Below, one piece after another: positions 1 through 8,391 of a stretch of DNA of 64,000 bases. Made by a program: the position numbers and the translations under genes. The stretch's first letter is position 1, and every line of letters begins with the position of its first letter. The notes under the pieces are model-generated. The model ran no database searches. It saw nothing but the letters and a program-made list of their open reading frames with translations, and was not told the origin of the DNA. Source of the DNA: Anaerobutyricum hallii (GTDB lineage: Bacteria > Bacillota > Clostridia > Lachnospirales > Lachnospiraceae); contig NZ_LT907978.1 in assembly GCF_900209925.1 (NCBI RefSeq), positions 3,443,001-3,507,000 of the forward strand. Direction: 5' to 3'.

Positions 1-332
1 TCTATGTTGTTTTTCCTGAAATCTGCAATGGTGCGAAAATCCGGTTCTACACCTCCGATCATCCATTTCACTTCAAGATTTACTTTACAGCTTTCAGCCA
101 GTTTCCGTGAAGAACGGATACCTTTCCTGCTTCCGTAAATATATATCTTATAAAGGCTCTTAGGATCGTAAGATGGACGGCCTTCTGCTGCCACAGGTTT
201 TACACCGTATTTCCCTATATCAAGATGGTTCACAAACGCATCAATTATCCTTGCAATACTTTCTTTATCTACAAACGTATCCCATGAACAGCACATCAGC
301 TGGTCACGGTCGAAACCTGAAACATATGGCAT
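1..332 (-). CDS. IS1182-family transposase, N-terminal part (partial)
   Basis: The first 110 or so codons of a DDE transposase start at an ATG at 332 and run off the left edge. They match the 566-aa transposase at 49410-51110 almost perfectly (MPYVSGFDRDQ start). The visible part is the InsH-type N-terminal domain (DUF772) that precedes the catalytic domain in this family. The catalytic residues lie outside the window, so it cannot be told whether this copy is intact. Confidence 0.85.
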   Translation of the reverse strand, partial: MPYVSGFDRDQLMCCSWDTFVDKESIARIIDAFVNHLDIGKYGVKPVAAEGRPSYDPKSLYKIYIYGSRKGIRSSRKLAESCKVNLEVKWMIGGVEPDFRTIADFRKNNI

Positions 333-510
333 CTCAATTCACCTCAGAACAATTTTTCTCTGGTTTCATTATACTATATCTGAAACATAGATGCACGATT
401 TCTGTGTACTTTATTCAGTTTTCAATGTGCAATTTTAATTTATCTTGAATGTTCACAAGAGCATACCTATCTTTTTCTCATAAGATTAGATTATCCGAGT
501 TTTCGGACAG
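1..510 (-). mobile_element. IS1182-family element, right end (copy 1, cut by window edge)
   Basis: This is nearly identical to 50779-51291 of the complete copy in this window; position 1 aligns with 50779. It holds the transposase N-terminus, about 160 bp of non-coding end, and the terminal inverted repeat with core ACTGTCCGAAAAC read on the minus strand. Similarity between the copies stops around 510-516, just after the sequence TCTCCCC. The end lies inside the 3' end of the kinase gene that starts at 2746 and supplies its stop codon. Confidence 0.85.
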
Positions 511-2746
511 TCTCCCCAGATTTTATATTTCTTACCGTCTTTTTGAGTACCCTCATCTCCACTGGTTTTGAAATATGTGCAGTCATACCGGCTGCCAGAG
601 AATGTTGTATATCTTCTGAGAACGCATTGGCGGTCATGGCAATGATCGGAATTGTCTTTGCCAGTTCATGTGAACTTCTGCGGATTGCTTTTGTTGCTTC
701 ATAGCCGTTCATAACAGGCATCTGCACATCCATCAAAATCATGTCATAATCCCCCGGAGCAGACTGTTCAAATGTCTCTAAAACCTTTTCGCCGTTTTCA
801 CAAATCGTACACTCGGCATCCTCAATCTTTAACAGTTCCATAAGGATTTCTGCATTTAACTCATTATCCTCAGCACAAAGGAACCTCATTCCTTTTAGGA
901 TATTGACATCCGGCTCCTCTTTTTCTACCTGAGATGCTAGTGAAACAGACCTTTCTTCTGCGATTTTCAAATCCATAAGCACTTCAAAACAGCTTCCCTG
1001 TCCCGGCTCACTCTCCACATCAATGGTACCTCCCATCGCTTCAACCAGATTTCTGGTGATAGCCATGCCAAGACCGGTTCCCTGTATCTTATTTGTAAGA
1101 GAGTTTTCCGCGCGGGTAAATGCATCAAAAATCTTGTCTTTGAAATCAGCCGACATTCCCATACCATTATCACTGACTAAAAAACGGTACTTTGCATAGA
1201 CAAAAGAATTGGTCTCACATTCTTCTACTAAAAACTGGATTGCTCCACCCTCCTGTGTATACTTTACTGCATTGGAAAGCAGGTTACTGAAAATCTGCAT
1301 TAGATGAACCTGATCACTATTCACCCACTCGTGCCGGATGTTTCCTTTCATAAACGTAAGTGTCTGATTTTTTTCATCTATCTGTGAATGAAATATTGTA
1401 TTAAGTTCCTCCATAAAATCCAAAATAGAAAAATCAGTGTACTTAAAAATAGTTTTTCCTGCCTCAATCTTGCTCATATCCAAAACATCATTAATGATTC
1501 CCAGCAGATGCTGTGATGATGTATCTATTTTATCTGCATACTCTATTACCTTTGCCTTATCACCCGCATCATGTCTTAGCAATGATATAATACCAATAAT
1601 CGCATTCATCGGTGTACGAATATCATGTGACATATTTGCAAGGAAACTGCTCTTTGATCTGTTCGCTTCCTGTGCCACCTGAAAAGCCTCTTCTGCCGCC
1701 AGATTCGCCTTCCGCAGTTCTGTATTTACATTTTCCAGTTTGATATTATTTTCTCGTTCCACAAGAATTGCTTCCTGCTGATTTCTACGCATAACAAAAG
1801 AAATTCCCAGTATAACACAGACAGCTACGATAACCGTAAATATAACGATAAATAGCATGATAAAATTGACAAGTTCTAATGTATTCGTAGCAACATACTC
1901 TGCCGGAACAAGAAAAATCAGTGTCCATTCGGCATTTTCCATTCTTTTTAGTGCATAAAAATATTCTGTTCCATCCAGTACTGCATTAGAATAACTACAG
2001 CCTTTTTCTTCCAGTTCCGTCTTTGTTTTTGCAAAAGAAGAATTATGGAGATATTTCATCTTTTGCAAAACAGAAAATACATTATGCCCCTTAATCAGTT
2101 CCACTTTATTACTATTGAACAGTTTAAATCCATTATCATCTAAAACATATACACTATTATTCCTGTCATATGCATCGCAGTTAAAATAAGGATTTAACTG
2201 TTCCATGTTCTGAGCAATTCCAAAATAACGAATCGTCGTTTTCTTTTTTCTATTTTGAAGCTGTATCGGTTTTGACAGACGTTTTAGAAACACCATCTCT
2301 GACTGATTATCTGTCATAGAATCAAAAACGAAACTAATCTGCTTAGGATTATCTTCAAAATAATCGAGATCACGAAAAAGTCCTCTGTTTCCACGTTCTG
2401 TATAATATCCGCCTTCTGAATCCACTGCCATCAATGTAATCTTCTGCTCTTCATATGCTGATAATTCATACTTCTTTTTCATATATTTACAGAGTTCATC
2501 TATCGTCTGTACATTTGCTTCTCGCAGATAATTACATTCTTCCGTTACCCGGTTCCAGTGGGAATCGATCACATCCTCCAGATTTTGAAACATCTGATGA
2601 GTAACCTCTTCCATCTGATTCAATCGTTCCTCATAGATAATATTCTGAATATAAGTTTGATACAGGAAAAAGAATGCCAAAAGCATCGCTATACCAGTCA
2701 TACAACAGCCCAATATTAAGTTTCGGTAATCGTTTGCCTTCTGCAT
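491..2746 (-). CDS. Hybrid sensor histidine kinase with C-terminal receiver; 3' end replaced by an IS end
   Basis: Membrane-bound hybrid kinase of about 751 aa. Order: transmembrane helix near residues 10-30, an extracytoplasmic Cache-like sensor of about 260 aa, a second helix near 295-320, a coiled linker, a HisKA domain with the H-box SHDIRTPMNAIIG, a HATPase_c domain (DNGMGM, GTGLGMAI) and a receiver domain with phospho-acceptor Asp in LMDVQMP. I chose the ATG at 2746 because GGAGGAG lies just upstream; a GTG 39 nt earlier would overlap the preceding gene. It lies 13 nt after the binding-protein gene, so the two are probably co-transcribed. The last residues (ETVRKLG and stop) are read from the terminal repeat of the adjoining IS1182 element, so the native C-terminus is lost, though the receiver fold looks essentially complete. 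Confidence 0.88.
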   Translation of the reverse strand: MQKANDYRNLILGCCMTGIAMLLAFFFLYQTYIQNIIYEERLNQMEEVTHQMFQNLEDVIDSHWNRVTEECNYLREANVQTIDELCKYMKKKYELSAYEEQKITLMAVDSEGGYYTERGNRGLFRDLDYFEDNPKQISFVFDSMTDNQSEMVFLKRLSKPIQLQNRKKKTTIRYFGIAQNMEQLNPYFNCDAYDRNNSVYVLDDNGFKLFNSNKVELIKGHNVFSVLQKMKYLHNSSFAKTKTELEEKGCSYSNAVLDGTEYFYALKRMENAEWTLIFLVPAEYVATNTLELVNFIMLFIVIFTVIVAVCVILGISFVMRRNQQEAILVERENNIKLENVNTELRKANLAAEEAFQVAQEANRSKSSFLANMSHDIRTPMNAIIGIISLLRHDAGDKAKVIEYADKIDTSSQHLLGIINDVLDMSKIEAGKTIFKYTDFSILDFMEELNTIFHSQIDEKNQTLTFMKGNIRHEWVNSDQVHLMQIFSNLLSNAVKYTQEGGAIQFLVEECETNSFVYAKYRFLVSDNGMGMSADFKDKIFDAFTRAENSLTNKIQGTGLGMAITRNLVEAMGGTIDVESEPGQGSCFEVLMDLKIAEERSVSLASQVEKEEPDVNILKGMRFLCAEDNELNAEILMELLKIEDAECTICENGEKVLETFEQSAPGDYDMILMDVQMPVMNGYEATKAIRRSSHELAKTIPIIAMTANAFSEDIQHSLAAGMTAHISKPVEMRVLKKTVRNIKSGETVRKLG

Positions 2747-2759
2747 TCTTCTCCTCCAA

Positions 2760-4532
2760 TCATTTCCATTCAGCGTCTGCTTCACTTAAAGTCTTAAACT
2801 TTCCAAAAAACTCTTTTGCGGCATCTATACCTACAATGCCACTGTCTGTTACTTCCGTTTCTGATTTTAGTTTATCACTGATTCCGGAAATAGCAACCTG
2901 ATAGGTCTTATCTTCTTCCAGTTTCATCGGACTTACTAATATATAAGAGTAATTATTTCCTGTACCAACTGCATCGTATCCCTCTTTATATAAATCCTGA
3001 ATCTGTTTTCCTGTTAATCTGACGGTCTGGATTGTCCGAGACCAGCCTGTAGGAATAATAGTACTGAGATCATCAACAGTAATATCTTTTGTATACAATT
3101 TCCCACTCACACCGTCATTATTCTGCTCCAATCCATTTCCACTGATCCATGTTCCGAGAGAAACAAGCGCCAGATCACTGTTCGTTGCCTGTGCAAAGCA
3201 TCTGCCTACCAATTTCGCACAGTTTTTCTGTGAAATATCTTCCGTTGTCGTAGTAATAACTTCCGGTTTATTATTTACCACGCTTTTCTGGTCATCTTCA
3301 AGCTGCTTTACTACATCTTTTATCGTTGCTTTGTTCTGCATATATTCCAGCATCTTTGTTCCTGTAGTAACCAGTGTATTTTCCCATCCTGTGTAAATAA
3401 GCGGTGCTGTATTTCCTGCATTGATCGCCTCTGCAATATCACCATAATAGGTATCGTCTGCTTTTGCATCCTTAAATGGCAGAAGACTTGCTTTTAGTGA
3501 TTCCTCTGGATAAAGGGAAGATGTTCCTTCCACCGTAGACAACACTTCCATCACCTTTAACGCATCTTCAAGCTTCTGTGAATCGTTCTCAAGCTGTTTA
3601 TTCAGTCCATAATAACGACCCACCGATAATATGTAGACATTTTTACTTCCATCTTCTGAAAGATACGGCATCAGCCCGAATTCATCTGTTGTAGCATCTG
3701 AGTCTGTAATACCATTCTGTGAGCCAAGCATGAACAGAGTATTTCCCTTGATAAAATCCTCTCTTGTTACTGCATCATCAATTGGATCACTGTTACTGCC
3801 ATCGAGCATACCAAGATCTTTCCATTTCTCGATATATTCCATGCTGTCCATCATGCCCTTTGTCGTACTGACATTTGCTTTTCCTGACAAATAATCCTTC
3901 TGCCACTGTCTTCCATCTAGAGAACTTAAAAATCCTGTGTCGGCAATATTACATAAATACTGAAAACCATATCCCGGATACTGAATCTGGGGCAGGCATA
4001 ACTGAACCCCTGCTTTCTCTGCCTCTTTTGCAAGCTGTTTAAGTTCCCCAAAAGACTGCGGAAGTGTCCATCCATATTTCTTTAACAATGTTTTGTTATA
4101 AGTAATACCGAAACAGTTATATGCAGACGGAAGCATATAGATTGCCCCGTCATCTGATACCTCTTTGAGACGAGACTCTACATAATTATCCGTAAAAGCA
4201 TATCCTGAAAGATCAAGCATCTTGTCACTGAGGTCCTGCTGTTCCGGGTCATAGAGCGTAAGTGTACAGATATCCGGCAGATCATTTTCCTCCATGATCG
4301 TATTTAGGTATACCGTTGTATTTGCCCCACTGTATGGAACTACTTTAATATTAACCTCTGGATATGTTTTATGCACTTCTTTTATAAAGCTATCAACATC
4401 CATATAAGGGGCCATGAAGGTAATAGGTTCATGTTTCTTTGAATTCACATCTTTTTTCCCACATCCCACAATCCCAGTTACTGCTATACAGAGCAAAACG
4501 AGACATACCCTTCGTATCTTTTTGATCTTCAT
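2760..4532 (-). CDS. Solute-binding lipoprotein fused to a 5'-nucleotidase C-terminal-like domain
   Basis: 590-aa predicted lipoprotein with a signal peptide ending at lipobox VGCG near residue 24. Residues about 35-410 read like a family-1 (carbohydrate/peptide ABC) extracellular solute-binding protein. Residues about 440-570 resemble the 5'-nucleotidase C-terminal domain (ALVSLGTWI, then ITVDDLSTIIPTGWSRTI and VRLTGKQIQDL). The metallophosphatase half that normally precedes that domain is absent, so it probably binds a ligand rather than hydrolysing it. No permease or ABC ATPase is nearby; the gene sits between two hybrid kinases, 17 nt after one and 13 nt before the other. It therefore probably acts as an extracellular sensor partner rather than a transporter component. 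RBS GGAG precedes the ATG. Confidence 0.8.
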   Translation of the reverse strand: MKIKKIRRVCLVLLCIAVTGIVGCGKKDVNSKKHEPITFMAPYMDVDSFIKEVHKTYPEVNIKVVPYSGANTTVYLNTIMEENDLPDICTLTLYDPEQQDLSDKMLDLSGYAFTDNYVESRLKEVSDDGAIYMLPSAYNCFGITYNKTLLKKYGWTLPQSFGELKQLAKEAEKAGVQLCLPQIQYPGYGFQYLCNIADTGFLSSLDGRQWQKDYLSGKANVSTTKGMMDSMEYIEKWKDLGMLDGSNSDPIDDAVTREDFIKGNTLFMLGSQNGITDSDATTDEFGLMPYLSEDGSKNVYILSVGRYYGLNKQLENDSQKLEDALKVMEVLSTVEGTSSLYPEESLKASLLPFKDAKADDTYYGDIAEAINAGNTAPLIYTGWENTLVTTGTKMLEYMQNKATIKDVVKQLEDDQKSVVNNKPEVITTTTEDISQKNCAKLVGRCFAQATNSDLALVSLGTWISGNGLEQNNDGVSGKLYTKDITVDDLSTIIPTGWSRTIQTVRLTGKQIQDLYKEGYDAVGTGNNYSYILVSPMKLEEDKTYQVAISGISDKLKSETEVTDSGIVGIDAAKEFFGKFKTLSEADAEWK

Positions 4533-4549
4533 ACTTTTCTCCTCTCATT

Positions 4550-7509
4550 TTATCTTCCAAAAATCTGATCCAGATTCTCCAGAATTACCTCTGAACTGAT
4601 TGGTTTTGCAATATGACCATTCATACCTGCTTTGATCGCTTTTTTACGGTCCTCCTCAAAAGCATTTGCCGTCATCGCGATAATCGGTATATTCGCACAT
4701 TTTGTACTATTCAATGTACGTATCTCCCTTGTCGCTGTATATCCATCCATCTTTGGCATCTGAATATCCATGAAGATCAGATCATAGTTGCTGCCTCTTT
4801 CAGATGACATGATATTCACAGCATCCGTGCCATCCTCAGCAACATCCACATTCAGGCCAATTTCCTCCATGATTGCTGTTGCGATCTCACGATTCAGCTC
4901 ATTATCCTCTACAAGAAGAACTTTCTTCCCTGCATAGCTTCTCTGACTCGCTGCCTGAATCTTCTGATTCTCATTCTGAATGAGTTTTCTTTGTTCCGGA
5001 CTCATCAGCACTTCCCGCAATTCGGAAAGAAACAGTGGTTTTGATACGAACGCAGTAACTCCCGCTTCCCTTGCCTCCTGTTCAACATCTGACCAGTCAT
5101 AAGCAGTCAGAATAATAATCGGACTCTCCGGTCCGACTACCATGCGGATTCTTCGGACAGTTTCGATTCCATTCATATCCGGCATCAGCCAGTCAATGAT
5201 ATAAACTTTAAATTCCTGATTCTGTTCATAAGCTTCTCTCGCACGAAGTACTGCCTCTTTTCCGGAAGTAGTCCAATCTGCTGTCATCTCGATCTCACGC
5301 AGCATCTTGCTTACACTCATGCATGTTTCCGCATCATCGTCCACCACAAGTGCTCTGGCACCTTTCAGTTCCGGAATAGGTTCCCTTTTTACCGTTACTG
5401 CTGATGTTTCACATTCAAGTATAACTGTAAACTCTGTTCCTTTTCCAACTTCACTTTCAACCCGAATCGTACCTCCCATCATATCCACGATATTTTTGGT
5501 AATCGCCATCCCAAGACCGGTTCCTCTGATTCCATTCTCCGTAACAGTATGTTCTCTTGAAAATGGGTCAAACACTTGCTTACAAAACTCCGGTGACATT
5601 CCGATTCCGTTATCTTTCACACTAAAGATTACTGTTGTATATCCCTCTCTTCTGCACGGTTTCTCCAAAACGCGAATGTTAATCATCCCGCCGACTGGTG
5701 TGAACTTCACAGCATTACTGATAATATTCAGAAGTACCTGCGTCAAACGCAGCTTGTCGATAATAATATCTTCATGAAATACATCCTGTGTATCAATATA
5801 AAGATCCTGCTGCTTAGAATAAACAGATCCCTGAATGATTGTTCTTAAATCATGCAGAATATCTGGCAAATGTACCGTTGTATATTCAATCCTGACAGAG
5901 CCACTCTCAATTCTGCTCATATCCAGCACATCATTGATCAGACTAAGCAGATGTTGACTGGATGTCTGAATTTTTTTCAGATAATCCAAAACAAGCTCTG
6001 TACTGCCAATATGTGTTGTTGCAAGTGCAGTAAATCCAATAATCGCATTCATCGGCGTGCGGATATCATGAGACATATTATTTAAAAACGCTGTCTTCGC
6101 CCGGTTCGCATGTTCAGCGGCTGCAAGTGCATTTCTCAGATTCTTATCCTGTTCTATCTCATGTTCTTTTTCTTCTGTCATATCACGGTTCGCAACCAGA
6201 ACAGTATTCAATTTTCCATCTTTATCATATCCCTGCGGTACAATGATTATCGTCAGCCATCTTTCATCTACTGTCTGCGCTGTAAAACTCAACGTTTCGT
6301 GTTCTTCCAGACGCTTTGCCACCGTACTCATATCAACAAATTCCCAATAGGCTTCCTGAAATGGTTCTGCAATAACCTGCTGTATCAGTTCTTCCAGATG
6401 TGCTTTAGAGAGTATGTCCCCTTGCTGATCCGGCTTCATATCTTTTGAAGATTTTACGATTTCTATTTCCTCTGTTTTTAAATTTACAAGAGAAATAGAG
6501 GAATAGGCATGACCAAGTGCATTGATCACGCGAAGTCTCTTTTGATCCTGAAGGATACTTCTCTTTTCTGTTCTGTTCCTTAGCACTCGATAAAATAAGA
6601 AAATAAGCAGTGCAAGCAGAGCATAGATCACGCATATTGTATTGCGTGTAATGTATACCTGATGTTTCGGGAAAAAAACGTATGCATTATAGTCTTTTAT
6701 CTTCTCCTGGCGCCCGTACCAATTTCCATTCTTTGAACGAAGATGGACGATTACATTTCCACCTGACTTAAATTCATTTTCATACAAAGACTTTGCGCCC
6801 TCTACAGAACTAGAAACAAGGTTCTGTTTATTTGTACTGACAATCTTATCCTCATCACAGATTGCAACACATCCATTCATTTCAAAAGGAAAATTTGAAA
6901 ACAACGATGCCATCGTCAGGTCTCCGTTTATCTCATTTACTTCCTCTTTCTGCGCATATGCAATTAAGATACCTGACGCATCCTGCCTTGCCACCGCTGC
7001 AAAATCATAGAGTTTTCCTTCATTTCTCAGACGGGTCGTATACGTTTTTTCCGGATGTTCGACAATATCACGTACATAATCACTTTCAATCAGCTTCTGC
7101 CACAACGGCGTCGCATCTCCATCCCTCGTAGTCTGTTCTATCACCTTCAGCTTCTTATCTAGCACAAGTATTCCTGTCAGACGCTGTTCTTTTGCGTACT
7201 TATCCAGCATTTCTGCTCTAAAATTCCCTTCCTGCGCTATGACACGGCTCAATTCTGTTGTTTTATCCATAAGACGTACCAGACTCTTCACCTGATCATT
7301 CGTATCATAAATCTCATAACTTTCAATCCGCGTTTTTACAAAGTCAAATGTCTCATTCAGTGTACGATTTAGCTTCTTATTATCACTTGCTGTCAGCAGA
7401 GAAAAGATTAGGATTCCAACAAAAATCAGCGTAAACACCAGTAAACATGCATTTCTATCAAACTTTTTTTCTGTACCTGAGGCATCTGCGACCTCATCTG
7501 TCTACTCAT
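4550..7509 (-). CDS. Hybrid sensor histidine kinase with two receiver domains; apparent -1 frameshift near the start
   Basis: The long open frame (4550-7438) encodes a membrane helix, an extracytoplasmic sensor, a second helix about 265-285 residues in, a PAS-like region, HisKA (SHDIRTPMNAIIGF), HATPase_c and two receivers (Asp in IIDWLMPDMNG and IFMDIQMPKMDG). That frame has only a GTG start and lacks an RBS. The well-placed start is an ATG at 7509, behind GGAGAACAAA and overlapping the previous stop codon (AATGAGTAG). It reads MSRQMRSQMPQVQKK and leaves frame at a run of seven A (7464-7470 on the plus strand). With eight A the reading would continue as KKKFDRNACLLV into the membrane helix. 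So this is a disrupted, slipped or phase-variable gene, or an assembly error. It should be translationally coupled to the upstream binding protein. Confidence 0.8.
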
Positions 7510-8353
7510 TTTGTTCTCCTTCCAGCAGAATTTCGTCCGCATCCAATCCATATTTTGTAACTATTTTTTCTGTAATTCCTTCCCTCTGCAATTTTTTAAG
7601 TGTTTCTGTAAGATCTGCTGCAACTTCCTCGTGCGTTCCTTTTTTAAAAGCCACTCCAAGTTCTGATTTATAAATACTTTCATCCAACATTCGGTAAGCA
7701 TCCTTACCTTCTTTCACCAGACTGCCAAGCATTGCCTCATGCCCGGCAATCGCATCTACATAATTCTTTCTAAGTGCCGCATAAATTTCATTCGTTGTAG
7801 AAAAACAGTTCACCTGCTGCATCTGTGGAAGATCTGACTTAATATTATGAAGAAAAAGATCCTCTGCCTTTGTAGTTGCCTGCACTGCAATCCTCTTTCC
7901 TTTCAGATCCGAAAGTGTTTGGATTTCGCTCTCATTTTTTACAACTACCATCTGGCGGCTGTACAGGTATGGACCTGCCCACTGATATTTGTCTTCTCTT
8001 CCATTCATGGAATAGCTGCTCCACAGACAGTCTACTGTTCCATCTGCCAAAAGTTCATCCTTATCTTCCCAGACTATATTCTCAAACTTTGGCTGATATC
8101 CCAGCCTCTGAAATGCTTCCTTAGCAAGTTCCACATCAATACCTTTATATTTGCCATCACTTGTCTGATAACTGTAAGGTTCAAAATAATCCATTCCAAT
8201 AATAATCTCCGGCAGTTCACTATCAGCCGCTTTCTCTTTCTTTACTCCACATCCTCCCAGCATAAGACTGCAAGTCAGAAGAAATGCAGCAATACAAATT
8301 CTGTTTCCTCGGGTACGGGAGCTATTCTTTCGATTCCTTCGATTCTTTCTCAT
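7502..8353 (-). CDS. Family-3 (amino-acid type) solute-binding lipoprotein
   Basis: 283-aa protein with a basic N-terminus, a hydrophobic segment and lipobox LGGC near residue 35, followed by a complete SBP_bac_3 domain (IIGMDYFEPYSYQTSDGKYK, GIDVELAKEAF, LKGKRIAVQATT, AIAGHEAMLGSLV). The family binds amino acids or related ligands outside the membrane. No ABC permease or ATPase accompanies it. The gene lies between two hybrid kinases and its stop codon overlaps the start of the next kinase, which suggests it feeds a ligand signal to them. Confidence 0.87.
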   Translation of the reverse strand: MRKNRRNRKNSSRTRGNRICIAAFLLTCSLMLGGCGVKKEKAADSELPEIIIGMDYFEPYSYQTSDGKYKGIDVELAKEAFQRLGYQPKFENIVWEDKDELLADGTVDCLWSSYSMNGREDKYQWAGPYLYSRQMVVVKNESEIQTLSDLKGKRIAVQATTKAEDLFLHNIKSDLPQMQQVNCFSTTNEIYAALRKNYVDAIAGHEAMLGSLVKEGKDAYRMLDESIYKSELGVAFKKGTHEEVAADLTETLKKLQREGITEKIVTKYGLDADEILLEGEQNE

Positions 8354-8391
8354 ATCCTATTCCTTAATTTTAGATACCTATTCTATATGTA

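Noticed and set aside
7464-7470. Programmed -1 ribosomal frameshift like dnaX
   Set aside because: The seven-A run is not placed in the zero frame as A-AAA-AAG, so tandem slippage of both tRNAs is not supported and no strong stimulatory hairpin is obvious. Slippage in transcription or replication remains possible.
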